8,000 bases of DNA, taken from contig JASFWK010000098.1 of NCBI GenBank assembly GCA_050049355.1, forward strand, positions 1-8,000. The letters run 5' to 3'. This document shows positions 1 to 6,248 of this stretch, in pieces. Positions within the stretch are counted from its first letter, which is position 1. Every line of letters starts with the position of its first letter. The notes under the pieces are model-generated. The model saw only the letters and a list, made by a program, of their open reading frames with translations, had not been told where the DNA came from and did no database searches. Origin of the DNA: JASFWK01 sp050049355 (lineage in GTDB: Bacteria; Chloroflexota; Anaerolineae; B4-G1; DUEL01). The position numbers were made by a program, and so were the translations under genes.

Positions 1-1250
1 CGGAAGAGGAGATGAGCGATCGACGCCGCTGTGGCAGAGTCTTGCTCGAAAAGAGCATACGGATCCAGCGACCCCACCCGGAGCAGAGTCTCCGCCCACG
101 CCTGGGCCAGAGCGTCTAGCCACGCCGAACGGGTCCTCGGCCAGAGATCACCCCCGAACTCCACGCGGACAGGAAAGGCGTCCTCTTTCGGGTTGCCAGC
201 AGGCAAGATGCAATCGCGCATCAACATCAAGGCCGCACCAGTCTTGCCGCCTCCCAGGGGACCGAAGACCAGCGCTGGCCTGGGGCCACTCAGTCTGCCC
301 AGTGACTGAGGCCACACGCCATACTTCTCCAACCAGGGATCCAGCTCGGCCTGCGCCGGACCAAACGGATTGCAGGAAAGGCCCAGCCTCTTCAAGGCAT
401 CGGCTGTATCCGGTGGATCAGTCGGCCTCTCCACCTGCCAGGGACCGGGAAGCCGCACGGGCTGCTGGCGGAGAGTGCGAAGGCTGTTTAGGCACCCCGT
501 GGCCTCCTCGTCTAGATCCTTCTGTTCCAGTCCATCCAGCCACCTCTCGATTGCCGGCCTCCGAAGCAGAAGGAGCCCTCCAGAATCATCCCGCAAGGCA
601 CGCAGCACTTCACAAATCCTGTGCTCTGAGATCAACTCATCGAGATATCTCTCGACCTCCTCGGTGTGCTCCGCATCCAGGCGCAATCCCCAATCCAAAC
701 CCTCAATGCACTCCCTAATATCCTTCGGCTTAATATCCTTCAGCTCTCTTCGCTCTTCCAGCAGTTCGACCCATACCCTCAGCGGGGCAGGGGAAACCTC
801 GCGCCATGTGCGCTGCAGCTCACCCTCTAGCCCCAGCCCTCGCCGATGCCCAAGCACCCACTTCTGCCTGAATGCGAAGTACATGGAAATGGCACGCTCA
901 TACTCTCGCTCACGAAGGACCTCTCTCAACTCATCAATCTCCTGCAGTGCCGTCTGCCGCTGCTCACGCCGCTCCTTGTCCACCTCGTCGACGGTTTTCC
1001 ACTGCTGGACGGCAAAACCGATCAGGCCTGCAATGAGGGCGCCTGCCAGCGCGGTGACCACCTTCTCATCCTGCAGAACTCCAAATCTGCCCAGGAAGGA
1101 CACGGCGACACAGAAGAGCAGGGCAGCAACAGTGATCCATAAGGTCAGCAGCGGGAGCGCGCCAAAGAACATCAGAAGAGAGAACGACCATTGACCCAGC
1201 AAGCGACGCCAGGTCCGAAGCAACCATGTCCGAACCCTGTCTTTCCACAT
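1..1250 (-). CDS. Membrane-anchored P-loop NTPase-like protein, C-terminus beyond left edge
   Basis: The frame is open from an ATG at 1250–1248 to the left edge, giving 416 codons with no stop. The start is backed by AAGGAG at 1263–1258, 7 nt upstream. Residues 1–21 are rich in Arg and Trp. Two hydrophobic stretches follow, at about 22–53 and 64–81, which look like a membrane hairpin. Residues 85–130 are very rich in Glu and Arg and are probably a coiled coil. A helical, Leu/Glu-rich region runs to about 285. An NPF motif at 294–296 and 'LDPWLEKYGV' at 303–312 precede a Walker A motif, GPLGGGKT, at 330–337 (Lys336, Thr337). The NPF-then-P-loop order recalls ExeA/AAA-type ATPases, but only at motif level. 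Walker B, sensors and any effector domain would lie to the left and cannot be seen. I infer a membrane-tethered NTPase, possibly a signalling or STAND-like protein; its substrate or partner is unknown. Confidence 0.82.
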   Translation of the reverse strand, partial: MWKDRVRTWLLRTWRRLLGQWSFSLLMFFGALPLLTLWITVAALLFCVAVSFLGRFGVLQDEKVVTALAGALIAGLIGFAVQQWKTVDEVDKERREQRQTALQEIDELREVLREREYERAISMYFAFRQKWVLGHRRGLGLEGELQRTWREVSPAPLRVWVELLEERRELKDIKPKDIRECIEGLDWGLRLDAEHTEEVERYLDELISEHRICEVLRALRDDSGGLLLLRRPAIERWLDGLEQKDLDEEATGCLNSLRTLRQQPVRLPGPWQVERPTDPPDTADALKRLGLSCNPFGPAQAELDPWLEKYGVWPQSLGRLSGPRPALVFGPLGGGKTGAALMLMRDCILPAGNPKEDAFPVRVEFGGDLWPRTRSAWLDALAQAWAETLLRVGSLDPYALFEQDSATAASIAHLLF

Positions 1251-1257
1251 CGCCCCG

Positions 1258-1263
1258 CTCCTT
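1258..1263 (-). promoter_or_regulatory. Ribosome binding site for the P-loop NTPase gene
   Basis: AAGGAG on the minus strand lies 7 nt before the ATG at 1250. The reading frame stays open upstream of that ATG, so this site is what decides the start. Confidence 0.7.
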
Positions 1264-1328
1264 CGCTTCCGCACAGCTGCGATCGACTGAGAAACAGGAT
1301 ATGATCGCCACGTCAAATGCTGATTTTC

Positions 1329-1357
1329 ATTCTATCACAATGACTCTAGAAAGGCAA
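1329..1357 (-). promoter_or_regulatory. Predicted sigma70-type promoter for the P-loop NTPase gene
   Basis: Read on the minus strand: TTGCCT (1357–1352), a 17-bp spacer, then TAGAAT (1334–1329). TGA immediately before the -10 makes it an extended -10. The expected transcription start is near 1322, giving a leader of roughly 70 nt before the ATG at 1250. This suggests the NTPase gene is transcribed separately from the nuclease gene upstream of it. The rest of the 213-bp gap between the two genes (1251–1463) shows nothing further that I can name. Confidence 0.5.
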
Positions 1358-1463
1358 CGACCATCCCGCCGCAAACCACAGAAGCCTGACGGCACGGGTC
1401 TGCCCCTCCCGCCCGTCTTGTCCCCGCTTCGTTCGATTCCAGAGTCGGCGGACGATGCCCCAA

Positions 1464-2714
1464 TCATTCTTCCAGTTTCCCCCGCAGCCTCTCCAGGCGG
1501 TGACGCAGCCTCGCCAGCGCCCTTTCCCTTCGCTGTCCCGCTGGCCACTCCTCTGCTCGCTCAAGCGCCAGCTGCGTCCACGCGGAGGCCAACATCAGAC
1601 GCCGGATGTGCCACTCGAAGGTCTTGGCAAGCTCCACCGGAGCTCGAATACCGGCGGGATCCTCAATAGCCAACTGCTGCCACCACCCTATCGCCTCCGC
1701 CCTGCGATCCTGCCGCTTCAGAAACAGCGCCAGGTCCCGCAGTGCGCGCAGACGGAGATCGTGAGAGAGATCGCCCCCCAGCGCCTCGAGCAGAGCCCGC
1801 TCCTGCTCACCGCCCGATTGACGATACCAGCGGGCCAGGCAGTACAGTTCCGCGCCCGTCAATTCCTGTCTGCTCCACGGACTAGCGAATGTCTGGACAA
1901 GCCGGGCCGCCAGCGTGACCATGCTCAGGATGTCGACCTGATTGTGATAGAGAACGCGAGAGATTTCCCGCGCGTCCCCCGTGCGCAGGTAGTCCCTGTA
2001 GATGTAGGGAATGACCCCACCGGGTACGTCCGCCTGATCGCGTACCACGCCGAGCACCTCCCGCTCAAGCGTACCCAGCGCGCAGGAGGGCAAGAGACTT
2101 CGCCACAGGCGACGGGATGGAGGAAGTAGGTCCATGTGCGGCGTCTCCACCAGGGGGAAGCGCCGTCGGGCCAGGATGAAGCGAGTCTCCAAGATGGGCA
2201 AGTCGAACCCACGACCGTTAAAGCTGACCAACGCCTCGAAACGCGGCAGCAGCTCCGCCAGCAGGTGGATCATCGCCGGTTCGTCGCCGGGATCGCGCAG
2301 GAAGGTCTGAAGCAAGCGAAACCGGTCTTTCTCGAAGAATCCCATCCCCACCACGAAGGCCATCGTCCCTGTCCCACCGGAGAGCCCCGTGGTCTCCGTA
2401 TCCAGGAAGAGGCTCTGCCGTAGATCAGCCTCGGCCAGACCAGCCTCATCGCCGACCGTGGCGACAGCATCAGAGGAAAGGTTGAGGAAGTTGCCAAGCG
2501 CTAGATCGCCGTGGAGATGGTCGGCGGGAAATGACCCTGAGGCGACAAAGCAGCGCCCGTGCGGCGTCTCGTGGAAGCTTCCGTCGACGATGTTCTCGAT
2601 GGCAACGCGAGGCCGCGAGGAGGGAGAGGAAAGGGCCCTCTCTCCCCGCACCATGCCCAACCGGAGCAAACGCCGGCGCAGGTCATCCCGCCATCCGAGG
2701 TCTCGTGTCGGCAT
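1464..2714 (-). CDS. YprB-like RNase H-fold (DEDD-type) nuclease with TPR-like C-terminus
   Basis: A 416-residue protein, ATG at 2714–2712, TGA at 1466–1464. The middle is a DnaQ/YprB-type ribonuclease H-like domain, about residues 100–275. Exo I is LFLDTETTG (Asp105, Glu107), Exo II is SFNGRGFD (Asp171), and 'HMDLL' carries Asp195. The last motif, YHNQVDILSM, carries Asp261. These are the acidic residues expected to bind two metal ions, so the nuclease site looks intact. Residues about 284–390 are helical; 324–353 and 357–390 resemble TPR units. The N-terminal 95 residues carry an Arg-rich start (residues 11–24) and no motif I know. Homologues are annotated as RNase H-like or putative exonucleases; the substrate is not established and this sequence does not tell. 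No Shine-Dalgarno precedes the ATG, which fits the leaderless promoter described separately. The next possible start, Met21, has no ribosome site either. Confidence 0.9.
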   Translation of the reverse strand: MPTRDLGWRDDLRRRLLRLGMVRGERALSSPSSRPRVAIENIVDGSFHETPHGRCFVASGSFPADHLHGDLALGNFLNLSSDAVATVGDEAGLAEADLRQSLFLDTETTGLSGGTGTMAFVVGMGFFEKDRFRLLQTFLRDPGDEPAMIHLLAELLPRFEALVSFNGRGFDLPILETRFILARRRFPLVETPHMDLLPPSRRLWRSLLPSCALGTLEREVLGVVRDQADVPGGVIPYIYRDYLRTGDAREISRVLYHNQVDILSMVTLAARLVQTFASPWSRQELTGAELYCLARWYRQSGGEQERALLEALGGDLSHDLRLRALRDLALFLKRQDRRAEAIGWWQQLAIEDPAGIRAPVELAKTFEWHIRRLMLASAWTQLALERAEEWPAGQRRERALARLRHRLERLRGKLEE

Positions 2715-2722
2715 CGATTTTG

Positions 2723-2751
2723 ATTATAGTGGTGGCGGGGGCCCCGGTCAA
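2723..2751 (-). promoter_or_regulatory. Near-consensus sigma70 promoter giving a leaderless mRNA for the YprB-like gene
   Basis: On the minus strand: TTGACC (2751–2746, 5 of 6 to consensus), exactly 17 bp, then TATAAT (2728–2723, perfect). The -10 ends only 8 nt before the ATG at 2714. A start about 7 nt downstream of the -10 would fall at about 2716, right at the start codon. No Shine-Dalgarno lies in that space, so leaderless translation is the simplest reading. Confidence 0.7.
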
Positions 2752-2783
2752 GCCGGCAGTGGTCGAATTCTCAACCGACGTCC

Positions 2784-2812
2784 GAGCAAGCTCAGCGCTC
2801 GGCAGCTTGCTC
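2784..2812. promoter_or_regulatory. Perfect 9-bp dyad in the divergent promoter region, candidate operator
   Basis: GAGCAAGCT (2784–2792) and AGCTTGCTC (2804–2812) are exact reverse complements separated by 11 bp. Their centres are 20 bp apart, about two helical turns, as expected for a dimeric regulator. The right arm contains the predicted -35 of the fusion gene. A second inverted repeat, CCGAGC (2782–2787) with GCTCGG (2797–2802), overlaps the first and would exclude it if both folded as RNA. That the dyad is an operator is inference. Confidence 0.45.
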
Positions 2813-2835
2813 CCTCTTGCCCCCAGTGCTACAAT
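2807..2835 (+). promoter_or_regulatory. Predicted extended -10 promoter for the SHMT–GcvT fusion gene
   Basis: A weak -35 TTGCTC (2807–2812), 17 bp, then TACAAT (2830–2835, 5 of 6). TG at 2827–2828 gives the extended -10 TGNTACAAT, which can offset a poor -35. The transcription start would be near 2842, leaving a leader of about 55 nt before the ATG at 2897. That leader shows only a 4-bp hairpin at 2844–2854 and no riboswitch. Confidence 0.5.
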
Positions 2836-2880
2836 ACCCTCGCCACCGTTGGTGAAGTGTAACCCTGCGTATCGAACGCC

Positions 2881-2886
2881 AAGGAG
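2881..2886 (+). promoter_or_regulatory. Ribosome binding site that sets the start of the SHMT–GcvT fusion
   Basis: AAGGAG lies 10 nt before the ATG at 2897. In-frame GTG codons at 2852 and 2888 lack a properly spaced site, and the frame upstream of about 2715 is antisense to the nuclease gene. The start at 2897 is therefore preferred. Confidence 0.7.
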
Positions 2887-2896
2887 CGTGCACCCT

Positions 2897-5800
2897 ATGT
2901 CATCTCCAAACTCCCAACAGAAGCCCGACTTCCTCATCCGCGCCGATCTGGAGGAGGTCGAGCCCTTCGTATCCGATCTGATCCAATGGGAGACAGAGCG
3001 CCAGGCCCGCAAACTGATCCTCATCCCCTCCGAATCCTATGCCCCCGAGGCTGTCCGCCAGGCGCTGGGCTCCCGCTTCCAGAACGTCTACGCCGAGGGC
3101 TATCCGCCCACCCGAATGACCCGCGACCCCGAGGAGCGCCTGCGCGACGTGGATTGGCAGTTGGCCTACTACCGCCGCTACGCCGACCGGCGCTTCTACA
3201 AGGGGGTGGACTACGTCCATTTTGTCGAGTGCCTGGCCCAGCGGCGATGCGCCCAGGCTTTCGCCCACGGCTCCCTTGACCCCGAGCACATCCACGTCAA
3301 CGTCCAACCCCTCTCCGGCACGGCGGCTAACTTGGCCGTCTACTGGACACTGATGGAGCCGGGCGATACGTTGATGGGGCTCGATCTCTTCCAGGGCGGT
3401 CACTTATCCCATGGTTCGGAGTTCAACATCTCTGGCCAGCAGTACCGCGTGGTCTCCTACGGCGTCGACCCTCAGACAGCGCGGCTGGACTACGACGCCA
3501 TCCGGGACCTGGCGTTGGAGCATCGCCCGAAGGTCATCGTCGGCGGCTATACCTCCTATCCCTGGGCACCGGATTGGGAGACCTTCCGCGCCATCGCCGA
3601 AGAGGTGGGAGCATATCTCGTAGCCGACATCGCACACACCGCAGGTATGGCCGCCGCCGGAGTCTATCCCAACCCGGTCGGCATTGCACATGTCACCACC
3701 TTTACCACCCATAAGACGATCTGCGGCCCCCGAGGCGCCGTGGTCCTGACCACAGATGAGGAACTGGCCGATGCCATCGACATGGCGATCTTCCCTGGCG
3801 AACAGGGCGGGCCGCACGTCAACAAGTTCGCAGCGATGGCGGTGGCCTTCCACATCGCCCAGACCAGGGAGTTCCACCAGCTGCAGCGCCAGATCGTCGC
3901 CAACGCCAAAGCCCTGGCCGAGGGACTGCAGGAGCGCGGCCTGGGGCTAGCCTACGGTGGTACAGATACACATCTCCTATTGGTGGATCTGAAGTCCATT
4001 GATGCCAATCAGGCAGCTCCCACCACGGCGACGTATCCGGTCTGGGGCGAGCCCGCCGTGCGTATCCTCGACCTTGCGGGCATCGTTGCCAACAAGAACA
4101 CCATCCCCGGCGACGAGGAGACGGCGCTGGCAACGGGCGTTCGGCTGGGTACCCCCTGGATCACCCAGCGAGGGCTGGATGAGGCGGATATGGACACCCT
4201 GGCCGGCCTCATCCACCGCATCCTGGTCAACATCAAACCCTTCGCCTACAACGGCCTGATCGGCACCCTGCCGCGCGGAAAGATAGATCTGGAGATTCTT
4301 GAGCAGGTACGGCATGGCGTTGCCGACCTCGCCGAGAAGGCCGGGATTGACTTCGAGTACGAGTCCAGCGGCTACCCCCACTACACCTTCCTCGCCAAGG
4401 ATGCCGAGCCCCCATCCGTCACACTGCGCGTCACCGGATGGCGGGCCCGCCAGCACATCCAAGAAGTGGTCACATCCAACATACTCGAACTCGCACCTGG
4501 CGAGTCCCTGAAGACCTATTTGCTGGACCAGCACGGAGGACTGCTTGACGAAGTAGCGGTGGAGCGGGAGGAGAAGGACAAGTGGGGTCGGGACCGGTAC
4601 CTGGTCGCGCCCACGCCGAAGAACGCGGCCCGGGTCACCTCCTGGCTGCGGGGCCTGGGCGACGGCTACACCCTCTTCGACGAGGAGGATCTCTTCCGAA
4701 AGGTGCAGGGACCGGTGGTGGTAGAGGAAGCGAATAGGCAGGTAGACGAAGGGGCAGAGGAGAGCGAGCAATACCCGTTGGGCACTGCCGCGGCAGAGCT
4801 CTACGACGCCCACCCGGAGCGGTTTGACCTGACCAAGCCCTACTTCGTTGGACAATCCGCTCTGGAGGATTTCGCCCCCGAGACCGGCAAGGAGGAGTGG
4901 CATTGGGAGGAGCCAGAGGGTGCTGCCCCCAAGCGGACGCCTCTCTTCGAAATCCACAGAGCGATGGGGGCGAACATGGTCCCCTTCGCTGGCTGGGAGA
5001 TGCCCGTCTGGTACAGCTCGGTGAGTGAGGAGCATCAGGCCGTACGAGAGGCAGCGGGCCTGTTCGACGTGGCCCATATGGGCGTCTTTGAGGTCACAGG
5101 CCCCCACGCCACAACGTTCCTGGACACAGTCTTCTCTAACTACGCCGCCTGGATCGAGGACGGCCAGTCCATGTATGGCTATTTCCTCGATCCCGACGGC
5201 AACGTCATCGACGACGGGATCATTTACCGTCTACGGGCCGACTGGTACCTCATGATCGTCAACGCCGCCAACGAGGAGAAGGACTGGAACTGGCTCAACG
5301 CCGTGAACGAGCAACAGGTCGTGATCGATCGAGGCCGCCCCTGGGTTCAGGTGGAGGCCCAGGCAACCCTACGAAACCTGAAGGATCCGGCTTCCGGGGA
5401 GCGACAGAAGCGCGACATCGCTTTGCAGGGCCCGGCGTCGCTGAAGACGCTGCAGGCGCTGACTGACTACCAGGAACTGAAGGCCGCGCTGGCGCGGGTA
5501 CGCCGCACCGACTTGATCGAGTGCGAGTTGGCAGGGCTCCCCTTGGTGATCGCCCGCACCGGGTATACCGGGGAGAAGTGGGGATATGAGATCCTCGTCC
5601 ACCCCGACGATGCCGCCACCTTGTGGGAGGCGATCCTGGGGGCCGGAGAGCCCTTCGGCGTAAAGCCGGCCGGACTGGCCTGCCGCGACTCGACGCGCAT
5701 TGAGGCAGGTCTGCCGCTCTACGGCCATGAACTGGCAGGACCTTACGACATCTCGCCCGTCGAGGCGGGCTTTCCCGGCTACGTCAAGTACCATAAGCCA

Positions 5801-6178
5801 TTCTTCGTCGGCCGGGATGCGTTGTTAGCGCGCGAGGAGAGCCGCGAGCGAGAGCTCATCCGCTTCCGAGTCAACGAGAAGGGCGTACGCCGGCCGCGCC
5901 TGGGGGATCCGGTGGTCAATCGGAAGGGACGGCACATCGGCTACGTCACCAGCTGCTCCATTGATACAGAGGGGTATCTACTCGGACTGGCCATCGTCGA
6001 GAAGCGGTACAATATCCCCGAGACCCCTATCGCCATCTTCCCCTTGCGCGGGCGGTCCCTGGAGGAGGCGCTCCTGCGCGGGAAGCGCGTGACGCTGCCG
6101 GCGGAGGCAACCGTGCTGACCAGGTTTCCGGAGGAGGAAGGGACAGGACCGAGGCTGAGGCCGGGAGGGGAGGACTAA
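2897..6178 (+). CDS. glyA-gcvT: Serine hydroxymethyltransferase–aminomethyltransferase (GcvT-like) fusion
   Basis: A 1093-residue protein in three parts. Residues about 18–450 are a PLP-dependent serine hydroxymethyltransferase (serine + THF to glycine + methylene-THF). Visible landmarks are LIPSES (43–47), YAEGYP (65–70), Tyr101, GGHLSHG (His169), DIAH (Asp244, His247), THKT with the PLP lysine Lys273, and RLGTP (Arg416). Relative to E. coli GlyA there are about 26 extra residues between Pro70 and Arg98. Residues about 680–1075 are a T-protein-like domain: FAGWEMPVWYSS (697–708), LFDVAHMG (722–729), VIDD (Asp772/Asp773, covering the catalytic Asp), RTGYTGE (887–893) and LYGHEL (941–946). The linker, about 505–660, looks like a reduced extra GcvT module. 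Related enzymes are normally separate, at about 410–420 and 360–370 residues. The fusion would place two THF-using sites in one cytosolic chain, which suggests channelling of the C1 unit (inference). True glycine cleavage would also need GcvH and GcvP, not seen here. A dedicated demethylase or other aminomethyltransferase-family role for the C-terminal half is the main alternative. Confidence 0.92.
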   Translation: MSSPNSQQKPDFLIRADLEEVEPFVSDLIQWETERQARKLILIPSESYAPEAVRQALGSRFQNVYAEGYPPTRMTRDPEERLRDVDWQLAYYRRYADRRFYKGVDYVHFVECLAQRRCAQAFAHGSLDPEHIHVNVQPLSGTAANLAVYWTLMEPGDTLMGLDLFQGGHLSHGSEFNISGQQYRVVSYGVDPQTARLDYDAIRDLALEHRPKVIVGGYTSYPWAPDWETFRAIAEEVGAYLVADIAHTAGMAAAGVYPNPVGIAHVTTFTTHKTICGPRGAVVLTTDEELADAIDMAIFPGEQGGPHVNKFAAMAVAFHIAQTREFHQLQRQIVANAKALAEGLQERGLGLAYGGTDTHLLLVDLKSIDANQAAPTTATYPVWGEPAVRILDLAGIVANKNTIPGDEETALATGVRLGTPWITQRGLDEADMDTLAGLIHRILVNIKPFAYNGLIGTLPRGKIDLEILEQVRHGVADLAEKAGIDFEYESSGYPHYTFLAKDAEPPSVTLRVTGWRARQHIQEVVTSNILELAPGESLKTYLLDQHGGLLDEVAVEREEKDKWGRDRYLVAPTPKNAARVTSWLRGLGDGYTLFDEEDLFRKVQGPVVVEEANRQVDEGAEESEQYPLGTAAAELYDAHPERFDLTKPYFVGQSALEDFAPETGKEEWHWEEPEGAAPKRTPLFEIHRAMGANMVPFAGWEMPVWYSSVSEEHQAVREAAGLFDVAHMGVFEVTGPHATTFLDTVFSNYAAWIEDGQSMYGYFLDPDGNVIDDGIIYRLRADWYLMIVNAANEEKDWNWLNAVNEQQVVIDRGRPWVQVEAQATLRNLKDPASGERQKRDIALQGPASLKTLQALTDYQELKAALARVRRTDLIECELAGLPLVIARTGYTGEKWGYEILVHPDDAATLWEAILGAGEPFGVKPAGLACRDSTRIEAGLPLYGHELAGPYDISPVEAGFPGYVKYHKPFFVGRDALLAREESRERELIRFRVNEKGVRRPRLGDPVVNRKGRHIGYVTSCSIDTEGYLLGLAIVEKRYNIPETPIAIFPLRGRSLEEALLRGKRVTLPAEATVLTRFPEEEGTGPRLRPGGED
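4409..4876 (+). other. Reduced, GcvT-like module inside the fusion (residues about 505–660)
   Basis: This stretch joins the two enzyme domains and reads as a shortened copy of the C-terminal one. 'RVTG' at 511–514 matches 'EVTG' at 732–735. 'SLKTYLLDQHGGLLDE' at 537–552 matches 'SMYGYFLDPDGNVIDD' at 758–773. 'DRYLVAPTPKNAARVTSWL' at 566–584 matches 'DWYLMIVNAANEEKDWNWL' at 782–800. 'KPYFVGQSAL' at 647–656 matches 'KPFFVGRDAL' at 967–976 (7 of 10 identical). The middle of the fold is missing, replaced by an acidic linker of about 20 residues near 610–626. At the VIDD position the second Asp is Glu552. I infer a partial duplication that has lost catalysis; it may be structural or still bind folate. 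Confidence 0.6.
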
Positions 6179-6201
6179 CAGATAGCAGATCATAGATTCG
6201 A

Positions 6202-6232
6202 GATTGGAGCCAGCAATCTGTAGTCTCCAATC
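6202..6232. repeat. 8-bp inverted repeat between the fusion and the reductase gene
   Basis: GATTGGAG (6202–6209) and CTCCAATC (6225–6232) are exact reverse complements with a 15-nt loop. No T-run follows, so it is not a classical terminator. It ends just before the ribosome site of the next gene. The surrounding 6181–6235 is AT-richer than its neighbours and repeats the word AGAT/GATT several times. It could be a repeat-element remnant or an mRNA processing or stability hairpin. Confidence 0.4.
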
Positions 6233-6237
6233 CGCCC

Positions 6238-6244
6238 GGAGGTG
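6238..6244 (+). promoter_or_regulatory. Strong ribosome binding site that selects the TTG start of the reductase
   Basis: GGAGGTG, with 6 nt between GGAGG and TTG at 6249. An earlier in-frame TTG at 6204 has no such site and lies in the inverted repeat. Confidence 0.75.
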
Positions 6245-6248
6245 TTCC

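Noticed and set aside
370..1194. A 274-codon rightward open frame, Ser/Arg-rich
   Set aside because: It is antisense to the P-loop gene, which has a Walker A motif, membrane segments, promoter and ribosome site. The Ser/Arg/Pro-rich composition is typical of a shadow frame in GC-rich DNA.
1367..1440. Possible terminator between the nuclease and the P-loop gene
   Set aside because: Only 5-bp GC stems can be drawn on the minus strand and no T-run follows them.
2531..2896. Extension of the fusion gene to an ATG at 2531
   Set aside because: The extra 122 residues are antisense to the nuclease start and its promoter and show no family similarity, while the ATG at 2897 has a ribosome site and begins just before the SHMT domain.
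2836..2896. Glycine riboswitch upstream of the GcvT-containing gene
   Set aside because: Such switches are common before gcvT genes, but the predicted leader is only about 55 nt and shows neither the conserved core nor a tandem aptamer.
3977..5107. A 376-codon leftward open frame
   Set aside because: It lies wholly antisense to well-conserved SHMT and GcvT motifs and shows no recognisable domain.
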